A stretch of DNA of 64,000 nt, from contig NZ_AQUR01000101.1 in the NCBI RefSeq assembly GCF_000372525.1, positions 186,001-250,000 on the forward strand, written 5' to 3'. Position numbers and translations under genes: made by a program. This DNA comes from Cupriavidus neocaledonicus (GTDB lineage: Bacteria; Pseudomonadota; Gammaproteobacteria; Burkholderiales; Burkholderiaceae). The notes under the pieces are model-generated. The model saw nothing but the letters and a program-made list of their open reading frames with translations, did no database searches and was not told the DNA's origin. This document shows positions 54,237 through 62,921 of the stretch, piece after piece. Positions within the stretch are counted from its first letter, which is position 1; each line of letters starts with the position of its first letter.

Positions 54237-54959
54237 TTGTCGCTCGTGTCCGACCCGATGCCGGCGCCGCTGTATGCGCGCGTCAAGCAGCACATCAGCA
54301 GCCGGATTGCTGACGGCAGCTGGCCGCCCCATCACCGCGTGCCGTCCGAGACCGAGCTGGTCGAGGCGCTCGGCGTCTCGCGCATGACCGTGCACCGCGC
54401 GCTGCGCGAGCTGACCGCCGAGGGCATGCTGGTGCGGCTGCAGGGCGTCGGCACCTTCGTTGCCGAACCCAAGCGGCGCACCGCGCTGTACGCGGTCAAC
54501 AATATCGCCGACGACATCGCCGCGCGCGGGCACCGCCATCGCGCCCGCGTGATCACCCTGGAAGCCGAGCGCGCCGGCCCCGCGCAGGCCGCGGCGCTCG
54601 AGGTCGCGCTGGAAGCGCGGGTGTTCCATTCGGTGATCGTCCACTACGAGGACGACGTGGCCATCCAGCTGGAAGACCGCTATGTCAATGCCGTGGTCGC
54701 CCCCGACTACCTGACGCAGGACTTCACCAGCGAAACCCCTTACCAGTACCTGTCGCGCATCGCCCCGCTGACCGAGGGCGAGCACGTGGTCGAGGCCGTG
54801 CTGGCGCTGCCGGAAGAGTGCCGCCTGCTCGAGATCGAACGCGGCGAACCATGCCTGCTGATCCGCCGCCGCACCTGGTCCGCCGGGCGCGTGGTGACGT
54901 CGGTGCGGCTGGTGCATCCGGGTTCGCTGCATCGGCTCGAAGGCCGGTTCACGTCCTAG
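54237..54959 (+). CDS. hutC: HutC histidine-utilisation repressor (GntR family)
   Basis: GntR/HutC regulator of 240 residues. TTG at 54237 is chosen since AAGGGG lies 6 bases before it; the first in-frame ATG is at residue 8. The winged helix reads LYARVKQHISSRIADGSWPP, ELVEALGVSRMTVHRALREL, LQGVGTFVAEPK. The UTRA ligand domain contains VFHSVIVHYEDDVAIQLEDRYVNA and PDYLTQDFTSETPYQYL, typical of HutC, which is induced by urocanate. Its likely site lies ahead of hutU about 1.7 kb away. Confidence 0.93.
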   Translation: MSLVSDPMPAPLYARVKQHISSRIADGSWPPHHRVPSETELVEALGVSRMTVHRALRELTAEGMLVRLQGVGTFVAEPKRRTALYAVNNIADDIAARGHRHRARVITLEAERAGPAQAAALEVALEARVFHSVIVHYEDDVAIQLEDRYVNAVVAPDYLTQDFTSETPYQYLSRIAPLTEGEHVVEAVLALPEECRLLEIERGEPCLLIRRRTWSAGRVVTSVRLVHPGSLHRLEGRFTS

Positions 54960-55028
54960 CGTTTCCCGCGGCCCGCGCGCGCCCTCACCCTGCCGCCATC
55001 CGGCGTCACCGCGACACCCCGCCGCGCC

Positions 55029-56111
55029 TCAGCCATGTTCCGGCTGGGTGGCGGCGAAGCTCGGCCGCTCGCACATCGCCGCGTGCGCACGCCGCACGTT
55101 CGGGCACTTCTGCAGCAGGTCTGCCCCCTCGGGGAACATGCCCACATAGGCGATGATCGGCGCCAGCAACAGGTCTGCCATCGACAGCGCCGCGCCGACC
55201 AGGTAGTTGCGGTCGCCGTACCCCTGCTCGAGCACCTCGAGATGCCGGGCGATCTCCGGCAGCGCGGCGTCGATCACCGCGCGATCCGGCTGGCCGTTTG
55301 GTCCCTTCGGGAAGATGTATTGCAGCACGTAGCGCCGGATCATCGCGTCGTAGGCATGGGCGTTGATCAGGCTGATCCACTGCTCGCCGCGCGCCTGCGC
55401 CGAAGGCCGCCCCTGCGGCACCAGGCTGGGACCATCGAAGGCATCGTCGATGTACCCAAGGATGGCGCGGGTCTCGTAGAACGAGATCGGCCCGTCGCAC
55501 AGCACCGGGATGCGGCCAAACGGATTGAGCGCGAGCACTTCCGGGGAATGCGGCGGCAACGGCCTGTTCGTATAGGCCACGCCCTTTTCCGCGAGCGCCA
55601 TGCGCACCGTGCGGCAATAGCTGCTGCGCGGATCGCCGAGCACGACCACCGTGGCCGCGCTGCCGCGCGGGTCCAGGTAGTCGACCAGGCGGTTGTACAC
55701 CGACTGCCAGCCGGTCGCGTGGGCATCGCGCGACGGCGTGTCAGGGAAGCCGCTGTGTCGCATATGCAGCTGCGTGCCGCCCTCCTGCGCCGTCAGCGTG
55801 ACCTCGATCAGCGTCCTGATATGCGGCGGCATGGGGCCGGCTTCGGCCTGCCACGTATAGGCTAGGAAGTCAGCGCGGGAAACTACCTGGTACTCGCCGT
55901 GCACGGCATGCCGGGAACCGTCGCCGCCAGCCATCACGATGCGGTACTTGCCGCCCACGCGGGCCTCGGCGCTGGCCTCGAGCACCCCCATGCCGCGCGG
56001 GCAATGCCAGGCGGCCAGCGCTGCCTGGTCTGTGAACGCATCGAACACCTTCTCGCGCGGCGCGCGGATAAAGCGGGTCATTTCCAGATGAAAGCTAGCG
56101 GCTTCGGTCAT
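55029..56111 (-). CDS. Fusion of AHSA1/SRPBCC domain and glutathione S-transferase
   Basis: Protein of 360 residues. Residues 1-150 are an AHSA1-type ligand-binding domain (MTRFIRAPREKVFDAFTDQA, VGGKYRIVMAGGDGSRHAVHG, GWQSVYNRLVDYL). From about 155 a glutathione S-transferase starts: VVLGDPRSSYCRTVRMALAE, LNPFGRIPVLCDG, SFYETRAILGYIDDAF, and a C-terminal helical domain (LVGAALSMADLLLAPIIAYV). There is no stop or restart between them, so it is a true fusion. ATG 56111 overlaps the upstream ArsR stop (ATGA) and has AAGGGAA. ArsR plus AHSA1 pairs are common; the GST addition suggests an electrophile-detoxifying or ligand-conjugating role (inference). Confidence 0.88.
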   Translation of the reverse strand: MTEAASFHLEMTRFIRAPREKVFDAFTDQAALAAWHCPRGMGVLEASAEARVGGKYRIVMAGGDGSRHAVHGEYQVVSRADFLAYTWQAEAGPMPPHIRTLIEVTLTAQEGGTQLHMRHSGFPDTPSRDAHATGWQSVYNRLVDYLDPRGSAATVVVLGDPRSSYCRTVRMALAEKGVAYTNRPLPPHSPEVLALNPFGRIPVLCDGPISFYETRAILGYIDDAFDGPSLVPQGRPSAQARGEQWISLINAHAYDAMIRRYVLQYIFPKGPNGQPDRAVIDAALPEIARHLEVLEQGYGDRNYLVGAALSMADLLLAPIIAYVGMFPEGADLLQKCPNVRRAHAAMCERPSFAATQPEHG

Positions 56112-56491
56112 GATTCGTTCCCTTGGTCCTTGGTTGCATGACCGGTGTCTGCGCCGACACCGGCGGCGTGGGTACGCTCGACAAATTCGACGAGGCGGTC
56201 CAGGTTGCCTTCCCAATGGCGGCGATAGGCCTCCAGCCAGTCGCGCGCGTCCCGCAGCGGATCCGCGCGCAGGTGGCAGATCCGCCAGCGCGCGCTGACC
56301 TCGCGCTCGATCAGTCCGGCATCGGCCAGCACGCGCAGGTGCCGGGAGATCGCCGGAGCCGACATGGCGAACGGTCGCGCCAGTTCGCTGACCGGCGCAT
56401 CCCCTTGCGCAAGCCGGGCAAGGATGGCGCGGCGGGTGGGATCGGCCAGGGCGGCAAAGACAGTTGTGAGCGGATCGATCGGAGAGGGCAT
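56108..56491 (-). CDS. ArsR-family repressor
   Basis: Winged-helix regulator of 127 residues starting at 56491 (MPSPIDPLTTVFAALADPTR). HTH: PTRRAILARLAQGDAPVSELA, FAMSAPAISRHLRVLADAGL. The wing is REVSARWRICHLRADPLRDA, and the end LEAYRRHWEGNLDRLVEFVE is typical of ArsR proteins that pair with AHSA1 genes. There are no metal-binding Cys motifs. It is coupled to the fusion gene. A palindrome begins 5 bases upstream of its start codon, so autoregulation is likely. Confidence 0.92.
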   Translation of the reverse strand: MPSPIDPLTTVFAALADPTRRAILARLAQGDAPVSELARPFAMSAPAISRHLRVLADAGLIEREVSARWRICHLRADPLRDARDWLEAYRRHWEGNLDRLVEFVERTHAAGVGADTGHATKDQGNES

Positions 56492-56495
56492 GCGC

Positions 56496-56519
56496 TCATT
56501 TAACGCATTGGTTAAATGA
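56496..56519. promoter_or_regulatory. Palindromic operator for the ArsR repressor
   Basis: TCATTTAAC, six bases, GTTAAATGA: a perfect 9-bp inverted repeat, AT-rich in a GC-rich neighbourhood, immediately upstream of the arsR-type start. Position and symmetry fit an ArsR dimer site that controls the arsR/AHSA1-GST operon. Confidence 0.8.
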
Positions 56520-56674
56520 AAGTCAAGGTGCGCCTGCTGACGTGCTGCCTGGTCACCGCCCCCACCCAGCGCCGTGCGCGCTAGTTCACGGGCGGCCCTC
56601 GCCACCTTCAATTGAGCTCAGAACGTCACAAACTTTTGAGCGCCTCCTCGGGATTACCCCGATTCATCGCAACT

Positions 56675-56684
56675 TGTATATACA
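56675..56684. promoter_or_regulatory. Putative HutC operator upstream of hutU
   Basis: The perfect palindrome TGTATATACA is followed four bases later by the partial copy ATATACAT. Known HutC sites in Pseudomonas contain a TGTATATACA-like core. It lies about 70 bases before the hutU start, suitable for repression. Confidence 0.7.
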
Positions 56685-56752
56685 GGAATATACATGCCTA
56701 TGCGTTGTCCCAAAGCGCGCGTCCCAGACCTGCAAGACCGAAGGAGTTTCCC

Positions 56753-58438
56753 GTGACCCAGACCCCCACCCCATCCACGCGTTTCCGCGACACCGAAATC
56801 CGCGCCCCGCGCGGCACTACGCTGACGGCCAGGAGCTGGCTGACCGAAGCGCCGCTGCGCATGCTGATGAACAACCTCGACCCCGAGGTCGCGGAGAACC
56901 CCAGGGAACTGGTGGTCTACGGCGGCATCGGCCGCGCCGCCCGCAACTGGGAATGCTATGACCGCATCGTCGAGGCGCTGACCCGCCTGGAAGACGACCA
57001 GACCCTGCTGGTGCAATCGGGCAAGCCGGTCGGCGTGTTCCAGACCCACCGCGACGCCCCGCGCGTGCTGATCGCCAACTCCAACCTGGTCCCGCACTGG
57101 GCCAACTGGGAACACTTCAACGAACTCGACGCCAAAGGCCTGGCCATGTACGGCCAGATGACCGCCGGCAGCTGGATCTACATCGGCAGCCAGGGCATCG
57201 TGCAGGGCACGTATGAAACCTTTGTCGAAGCCGGCCGCCAGCACTACGGTGGCGACCTGAAGGGACGCTGGGTGCTGACCGCGGGCCTGGGCGGCATGGG
57301 CGGCGCGCAGCCGCTGGCCGCGACGCTGGCCGGCGCCTGCTCGCTCAATATCGAATGCCAGCAGAGCCGCATCGATTTTCGCCTGAAGACCCGTTATGTC
57401 GACGAACAGGCCACCGACCTGGATGACGCGCTGGCCCGCATCGACCGCTACACCTCGCAAGGCAAGGCAATCTCGATCGCGCTGTGCGCCAACGCCGCCG
57501 AAGTGTTGCCCGAACTGGTGCGCCGCGGCGTGCGTCCCGACATGGTCACCGACCAGACCAGCGCGCACGATCCGCTCAACGGCTACCTGCCCGCCGGCTG
57601 GAGCTGGGACGAATACCGCGAGCGCGCGCAGCGCGAGCCGGCCGTGGTGGTGAAGGCCGCCAAGGCCTCGATGGCCGCGCATGTGCGCGCCATGCTGGAC
57701 TTCCAGAAGCTGGGCGTGCCGACCTTCGACTACGGCAACAACATCCGCCAGATGGCCAAGGAAGAAGGCGTGGCCAATGCCTTCGACTTCCCCGGCTTCG
57801 TGCCCGCCTATATCCGCCCGCTGTTCTGCCGCGGCATCGGCCCGTTCCGCTGGGCCGCGCTGTCGGGCGATCCGCAGGATATCTACAAGACCGACGCCAA
57901 GGTCAAGGAACTGATCCCCGATGACGCGCACCTGCACCGCTGGCTCGACATGGCGCGCGAGCGCATCAGCTTCCAGGGCCTGCCGGCGCGGATCTGCTGG
58001 GTCGGCCTGGGACTGCGCGCGAAGCTCGGCCTGGCGTTCAACGAGATGGTCCGCAGCGGCGAGCTGTCGGCGCCGGTCGTGATCGGCCGCGACCACCTGG
58101 ACTCGGGTTCGGTCGCCAGCCCCAACCGCGAGACCGAGGCCATGCAGGACGGCTCCGACGCCGTGTCCGACTGGCCCCTGCTGAACGCGCTGCTGAACAC
58201 CGCCAGCGGCGCCACCTGGGTCAGCCTGCACCATGGCGGCGGCGTGGGCATGGGCTTCTCGCAGCATTCCGGCGTGGTGATCGTGTGCGACGGCACCGAT
58301 GAGGCCGCCGCGCGCATCGCCCGCGTGCTGCACAACGACCCCGCCACCGGCGTGATGCGCCATGCCGACGCCGGCTACCAGATCGCCATCGACTGCGCGC
58401 GCGAGCAGGGCCTGGACCTGCCGATGCTGCGCGACTGA
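56753..58438 (+). CDS. hutU: Urocanate hydratase
   Basis: NAD-dependent enzyme of 561 residues that converts urocanate to imidazolonepropionate, the second step of histidine breakdown; cytosolic. GTG at 56753 has AAGGAG upstream; an earlier ATG at 56612 would start before the promoter. Motifs: RTLRAP-type start EIRAPRGTTLTARSW, LVQSGKPVGVF, GWVLTAGLGGMGGAQP-type NAD loop, the urocanase signature region FDYGNNIRQMAKEEGV, and LHHGGGVGMGFSQHSG. Length is normal. Confidence 0.97.
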   Translation: MTQTPTPSTRFRDTEIRAPRGTTLTARSWLTEAPLRMLMNNLDPEVAENPRELVVYGGIGRAARNWECYDRIVEALTRLEDDQTLLVQSGKPVGVFQTHRDAPRVLIANSNLVPHWANWEHFNELDAKGLAMYGQMTAGSWIYIGSQGIVQGTYETFVEAGRQHYGGDLKGRWVLTAGLGGMGGAQPLAATLAGACSLNIECQQSRIDFRLKTRYVDEQATDLDDALARIDRYTSQGKAISIALCANAAEVLPELVRRGVRPDMVTDQTSAHDPLNGYLPAGWSWDEYRERAQREPAVVVKAAKASMAAHVRAMLDFQKLGVPTFDYGNNIRQMAKEEGVANAFDFPGFVPAYIRPLFCRGIGPFRWAALSGDPQDIYKTDAKVKELIPDDAHLHRWLDMARERISFQGLPARICWVGLGLRAKLGLAFNEMVRSGELSAPVVIGRDHLDSGSVASPNRETEAMQDGSDAVSDWPLLNALLNTASGATWVSLHHGGGVGMGFSQHSGVVIVCDGTDEAAARIARVLHNDPATGVMRHADAGYQIAIDCAREQGLDLPMLRD

Positions 58439-58525
58439 TCGGGCCAGCAAGAGCCTGGCAATTGCCAACCCGGCCGGGCCGCGTCTTGCGCGCCCGGCCG
58501 CGGCCCTATTTTTACGGAGACACCC

Positions 58526-59824
58526 ATGTCCATCGATACCACCGCCGGCGTGGCGGTCGCGGCGCCGCAACCGCAGCTGTCGCGCACGCGCGCCATTGCC
58601 GCCATCACCATCGGCAACGGCCTCGAGTTCTACGATTTCGTGGTCTACAGCTTCTTTGCCACGCTGATCGGCCGGCTCTACTTCCCCGTCGACAATCCCA
58701 CCGGCCAGCTGCTGATGTCGTTCGCCACCTTTGGCGTCGGCTTCCTGATGCGCCCGCTCGGCGGCCTGCTGATCGGCATGTACGCCGACCGCGCCGGGCG
58801 CAAGCCTGCGGTGGCGCTGACGCTGTGGCTGATGGGCCTGAGCTCGCTGATCTTCGTGGTGACGCCGCCGTACGCGCAGGTCGGCATCCTCGCGCCGATC
58901 ATGGTGGTGATCGCGCGGCTGGTACAGGGCTTCGCCATCGGCGGCGAGATGGGCGCGTCGACCGCGCTGCTCCTGGAATACGCCGACGACCGCACGCGCG
59001 GCTTCTATACCGCGTGGCAGCCGTTCAGCCAGGGCCTGGCGGCGCTGCTGGGCGCCGTCACCGGGCTGGTGCTGAGCAACCTGCTGGCGCCGGCCGAGCT
59101 GGAAGCCTGGGGCTGGCGCCTGGCCTTCCTGATCGGCATCCTGGTGATCCCGGTCGGCCTGCTGATCCGCCGCCGCCTGGAAGAAACCGCCACGCCCGCG
59201 CACCACGGCGAGCACGCGGCGCAATGGCCGCTGCTGCGCCGGCATGCGCGCGAAGTCTTTGCCAGCATCCTGCTGATGATCGGCCTGGCCTCTTCCACCT
59301 ATATCGTCGTCTACTACCTCAGCAACTACGCCGTCAGCGTGCTGAAGATGCCGCTGTCGCTCGGCATCTGGGCCGGCTGCGTCGCCGCGGCGGTGCAGGT
59401 GGCGCTGTCGCCGTTCGCCGGCTGGCTGGCCGACCGCGTCGGCCGCAAGCCCGTGGTGCTGTGGTCGCGCGTGGCGCTGCTGGCGATGGTCTACCCGGCG
59501 TTCGTGCTGATCAATGCCGAACCCTCGCTGGCGCGGCTGCTGGTGGTAGTGGCGTGCCTGTCGGTGCCGATGTCGATGACCGCGCCGGCGTCGATGGTGC
59601 TGGTCAGCGAGGTGCTGCCCAAGCGCCTGCGCGCTACCGGCCTGTCGATCGCCTATTGCGTCGCCATCGCCATCTTCGGCGGCTTTGCGCAGTACTTCTC
59701 GACCCGGCTGATCCAGGTCACGGGCGATGCCAACGCCCCGGCGCTGTACGTGATCGGCTGCGGCGTGGTGTCGCTGCTCGGCCTGCTGATGGTCCCCGAA
59801 ACGCTGGGACGCCGGCTGAAATGA
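58526..59824 (+). CDS. MHS-family (MFS) metabolite:proton symporter
   Basis: Membrane transporter of 432 residues with twelve helices. MHS hallmarks: IGNGLEFYDFVVYSFFA in helix 1, PLGGLLIGMYADRAGRKPA between helices 2 and 3, RLVQGFAIGGEMGASTALLL, and LADRVGRKPVVLWSRVALL at the middle loop. It lies between hutU and hutG and overlaps the latter by 4 bases, so it probably imports histidine, urocanate or a related compound; this is an inference from position. Site: ACGGAGA. Confidence 0.9.
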   Translation: MSIDTTAGVAVAAPQPQLSRTRAIAAITIGNGLEFYDFVVYSFFATLIGRLYFPVDNPTGQLLMSFATFGVGFLMRPLGGLLIGMYADRAGRKPAVALTLWLMGLSSLIFVVTPPYAQVGILAPIMVVIARLVQGFAIGGEMGASTALLLEYADDRTRGFYTAWQPFSQGLAALLGAVTGLVLSNLLAPAELEAWGWRLAFLIGILVIPVGLLIRRRLEETATPAHHGEHAAQWPLLRRHAREVFASILLMIGLASSTYIVVYYLSNYAVSVLKMPLSLGIWAGCVAAAVQVALSPFAGWLADRVGRKPVVLWSRVALLAMVYPAFVLINAEPSLARLLVVVACLSVPMSMTAPASMVLVSEVLPKRLRATGLSIAYCVAIAIFGGFAQYFSTRLIQVTGDANAPALYVIGCGVVSLLGLLMVPETLGRRLK

Positions 59825-60804
59825 GCGACCTGGCAGACTTCGCGCCCGTGACCGGCGCTGCCGCCTCTAGCGGCCCCGAGACGGTGTGGCGGGGCCGGCG
59901 CGATACCGGCGAGGCCGGCGACACGCGCCGCCTGTTCGATATCGTGGCCGGCCCCGCCATGCCGCGCACGCCCGGCGTGCCGGTGCTGCTGGGCTTTTGC
60001 TGCGACGCCGGCGTGGTGCGCAACCAGGGCCGCCCCGGCGCCGCCGGCGGCCCCCGCGAAATCCGCCGCGCGCTGGCCGGCGTGCCGGCGCACGGCATCG
60101 GCCGCCTGATCGACGGCGGCGACATCCACTGCGACGGCGATGCGCTGGAGCACGCGCAGCAGCGCCTCGCACAAGCCGTCGCCGCCGAACTGGCGGTCGG
60201 CGCCTGGCCGCTGGTGCTGGGCGGCGGGCATGAAGTGGCATGGGGCACGTGGCAAGGCCTGCGCATGCACCTGGCCGCGCGCGGTGACCTCGGCCGCGTG
60301 CTGATCGTCAACCTCGACGCGCATTTCGACCTGCGTGCCAGCCGCCCGGGCAGTTCCGGCACGCCCTTCGACCAGATCGCGGCCGACTGCCGCCAGCGTG
60401 GCATGCCGTTCGACTATGCCTGCCTGGGCGTCAGCCGGCTGGCCAACACCGCGGCGCTGTTCGCGCGCGCGCACGCGCTGGGCGTGCGCCATGTCGAGGA
60501 CACCGACATGCAGGAGCGCCACCTCGACGCGCGCCTGGCCGAACTGGAGCGCTGGGTCGCCGATGCCGACCACGTCTACCTGAGCATCGACCTCGACGTG
60601 CTGCCCGCCGCGGTCATGCCCGGCGTCTCGGCCCCGGCCGCGTACGGCGTGCCGCTGGCGGTGGTCGAGGCCATCGCCACGCTGCTGCGCGACAGCGGCA
60701 AGCTGCGCGTGGCGGACCTTGCCGAATTCAACCCGCTGTACGACCGCGACGGCTGCGGCGCGCGGGTGGCGGCAAGGTTGTGCTACCGGTTGCTGGGCGG
60801 CTGA
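59821..60804 (+). CDS. hutG: Formimidoylglutamase
   Basis: Ureohydrolase-fold, dimanganese enzyme of 327 residues that splits N-formimidoyl-L-glutamate into glutamate and formamide, the last step of the short Hut route. Metal ligands are visible in LGGGHEVAWG, VNLDAHFDLR and LSIDLDVLPA. It begins in an ATGA overlap with the transporter gene, indicating coupled translation. HutH and HutI, needed for the full path, are not in the window. Confidence 0.94.
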   Translation: MSDLADFAPVTGAAASSGPETVWRGRRDTGEAGDTRRLFDIVAGPAMPRTPGVPVLLGFCCDAGVVRNQGRPGAAGGPREIRRALAGVPAHGIGRLIDGGDIHCDGDALEHAQQRLAQAVAAELAVGAWPLVLGGGHEVAWGTWQGLRMHLAARGDLGRVLIVNLDAHFDLRASRPGSSGTPFDQIAADCRQRGMPFDYACLGVSRLANTAALFARAHALGVRHVEDTDMQERHLDARLAELERWVADADHVYLSIDLDVLPAAVMPGVSAPAAYGVPLAVVEAIATLLRDSGKLRVADLAEFNPLYDRDGCGARVAARLCYRLLGG

Positions 60805-60835
60805 AGTCCCAACACCGCCCACGCACCGACGGTTG

Positions 60836-60990
60836 ACTCCCTCCCTTCACCGGGAGAGGGCCGGGGTGAGGGGCGGTCTGGCAGGGCACCACCTCAAGCA
60901 GCGCCCCCGTTTTCCACCCACCGACATCAGCCGTCGACCCTCCCGCCCTGTCCCCGGCCTCTCTCCCGCGCGGCGGGAGAGAGGAGCAAA
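60836..60990. repeat. Pair of inverted REP-like hairpin elements
   Basis: Two related GC-rich elements face each other. One (about 60836-60873) contains CTCCC...GGGAGAGGGCCGGGG. The other (about 60950-60990) has a perfect 12-bp stem (60958-60969 with 60973-60984) rich in CTCTCTCCC/GGGAGAGAG and the matching CCCCGG flank in reverse. Extragenic, after hutG; the layout is typical of REP/BIME-type repeats. Confidence 0.7.
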
Positions 60991-61043
60991 CCGGCGGCAA
61001 TCCACTCGCCTCCGCACCCCACAATCCGCGGGTTTACACCTAG

Positions 61044-61073
61044 AACGCCGTTCGGATTCCCGAACGGCGTTTT
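61044..61073 (+). terminator. Stem-loop with short T run between hutG and dctA
   Basis: A perfect 12-bp stem (61044-61055 with 61060-61071), loop ATTC, then four T in total. It may end hutG read-through or act in the dctA leader. Confidence 0.65.
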
Positions 61074-61275
61074 GGCCGGCCAATCCGGTTTCCCGAACCG
61101 TGCGCCGGCATCACATCATTTTCCCCTTTGTATTCAACAGCTTGCATGCCTCCCGCGGCACCTTCGCGCTGGCACGGCGCGTGCAATATAGGCCGCCGCT
61201 CACAGCGCCAGACAGGTACGCCGGCACGCCCCCAGTGTCCCGGCCGATGCCGAAAAAACAAAGGAGGACACACCC

Positions 61276-61344
61276 ATGACCGACCCCGCCTTGCCCACCC
61301 CCGTCGCCATCCCGGCGCACCCCCGGCACCTGTTGCCGCGCTGA
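61276..61344 (+). CDS. 22-residue upstream reading frame, possible dctA leader peptide
   Basis: An ATG at 61276 has a very strong ribosome site (AAGGAGG, 8 bases ahead), far better than that of dctA itself. The frame encodes a Pro-rich peptide (MTDPALPTPVAIPAHPRHLL plus PR) and stops at 61342-61344, 102 bases before dctA. It could be a regulatory leader or the remnant of a gene start. No homolog known to me. Confidence 0.5.
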   Translation: MTDPALPTPVAIPAHPRHLLPR

Positions 61345-61446
61345 ACCCTGACACGGCCGGCCCGGCGCCCCGACGTCGCCCAGCCTTCCTGCAATACACA
61401 GTCGACCGCCCCGTCCCCGGGAACGGTCGCACAGGCCTGATCCACG

Positions 61447-62757
61447 ATGAAACTGAATCGACTGCCCACCCTGATCTTCATTGCAATGCTGCTAGGCGTG
61501 CTGGCCGGCACCGCCGCGCACAACCTGGCGCCGGACGCCGCCACCGCCAAATCGATTGCCAACCACCTGTCCATCCTGACCGACATCTTCCTGCGGATGA
61601 TCAAGATGATCATCGGCCCGCTGGTGTTCGCCACGCTGGTGGCCGGCATCGCCAGCATGGGCGACGGCCGCGCCGTCGGCCGCATCGGCATGAAGGCGAT
61701 GATGTGGTTCATCGGCGCCTCGGTCACCTCGCTGCTGCTCGGCCTGGTCATGGCCAACCTGCTGCAGCCCGGCCACGGCATGAACCTGGCGCTGCCGGCG
61801 GCGGACGCCAGCGCGAACCTGAAGACCGGCGCGCTGAACCTGCGCGACTTCATCGCGCACATGTTCCCCAAGAGCTTCGTCGAGGCGATGGCGAACAACG
61901 AGATCCTGCAGATCGTGGTGTTCTCGCTGTTCTTCGGCTTTGCGCTGGGCACCGTCAAGGACGGCGTCGGCAAGCCGGTGCTGCAGGGCATCGAGGGCCT
62001 GGCCGACGTGATGCTGAAGGTCACCAACTACGTGATGGCGTTCGCGCCGGTGGGCGTGTTCGGCGCGATCTCGGCCGTGATCACCGCGCAGGGCCTGGGC
62101 GTGCTGGTGGTCTACGCCAAGCTGCTGGGCAGCCTGTACCTGGCGCTGGCGCTGCTGTGGGTGGCGCTGATCGCCGGCGGCTACTGCTTCCTGGGCCGCG
62201 ATGTGTTCCGCCTGCTCAAGCTGATGCGCGCGCCGCTGATGATCGGCTTCGCCACCGCCAGCAGCGAATCGGCCTACCCGAAGGTGATCGACCAGCTGAC
62301 CCGCTTCGGTGTCAAGGAGCGCATCACCAACTTCGTGCTGCCGCTGGGCTACTCGTTCAACCTGGACGGCTCGATCATGTACACCTCGTTCGCCGCGCTG
62401 TTCGTGGCACAGGTGTACGGCATCCAGCTGTCGCTGTCCCAGCAGATCACCATGCTGCTGGTGCTGCTGGTCACCAGCAAGGGCATCGCCGGCGTGCCGC
62501 GCGCCTCGCTGGTGGTGGTCGCCGCGGTGCTGCCGATGTTCGGCCTGCCCGAGGCCGGCATCCTGCTGGTGCTGGGCATCGACCACGTACTCGACATGGG
62601 TCGCACCGTGACCAATGTGCTCGGCAATGCAATTGCCACCGCCGTCGTCGCCAAAAGCGAAGGCGCCATCGGCGCGCCGGTAACGTCCGAGGAGGATGAA
62701 CCCGCCGCGGATACCACCACCGGCCTGGCACCTGCCCAGGTCCTGGCGGCCAAGTAA
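61447..62757 (+). CDS. dctA: C4-dicarboxylate:cation symporter DctA
   Basis: Inner-membrane symporter of 436 residues of the DAACS family. Motifs: FLRMIKMIIGPLVFATLVAG, the serine-rich loop GFATASSESAYPKVIDQL, LPLGYSFNLDGSIMYTSFAA and VTSKGIAGVPRASLVV, with DHVLDMGRTVTNVLGNAIAT near the end. These match aerobic succinate/fumarate/malate carriers. It is followed by a terminator and a DctB-like sensor gene, fitting the Dct assignment. The ribosome site is poor (CTGATCCACG). Confidence 0.93.
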   Translation: MKLNRLPTLIFIAMLLGVLAGTAAHNLAPDAATAKSIANHLSILTDIFLRMIKMIIGPLVFATLVAGIASMGDGRAVGRIGMKAMMWFIGASVTSLLLGLVMANLLQPGHGMNLALPAADASANLKTGALNLRDFIAHMFPKSFVEAMANNEILQIVVFSLFFGFALGTVKDGVGKPVLQGIEGLADVMLKVTNYVMAFAPVGVFGAISAVITAQGLGVLVVYAKLLGSLYLALALLWVALIAGGYCFLGRDVFRLLKLMRAPLMIGFATASSESAYPKVIDQLTRFGVKERITNFVLPLGYSFNLDGSIMYTSFAALFVAQVYGIQLSLSQQITMLLVLLVTSKGIAGVPRASLVVVAAVLPMFGLPEAGILLVLGIDHVLDMGRTVTNVLGNAIATAVVAKSEGAIGAPVTSEEDEPAADTTTGLAPAQVLAAK

Positions 62758-62779
62758 CACCGTCCGCCAGGCGTGCCAG

Positions 62780-62813
62780 GGCCCGGTTGCCGATCAGGCA
62801 ACCGGGCCTTTTT
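62780..62813 (+). terminator. Intrinsic terminator of dctA
   Basis: A GGCCCGGTTGCC / GGCAACCGGGCC stem of 12 pairs with loop GATCA is followed by five T. Strong Rho-independent terminator, 22 bases after the dctA stop. Confidence 0.96.
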
Positions 62814-62921
62814 GCATTGTGGCGGCCGGCACCCCCCGTTGGTGTGGTAAAAGTAGGCTCCCGCGCCCGGCCCAGCCCTTGCCGGCGCGGCGGCTATGCC
62901 ACCTGCCTCGCCCAACACCTG

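Noticed and set aside
50306..54295. 1329-codon open frame on the minus strand
   Set aside because: Antisense to the MASE1-PAS-GGDEF-EAL gene; Arg/Gln/His-rich shadow.
56654..59245. 863-codon open frame on the minus strand
   Set aside because: Antisense to hutU and the transporter gene.
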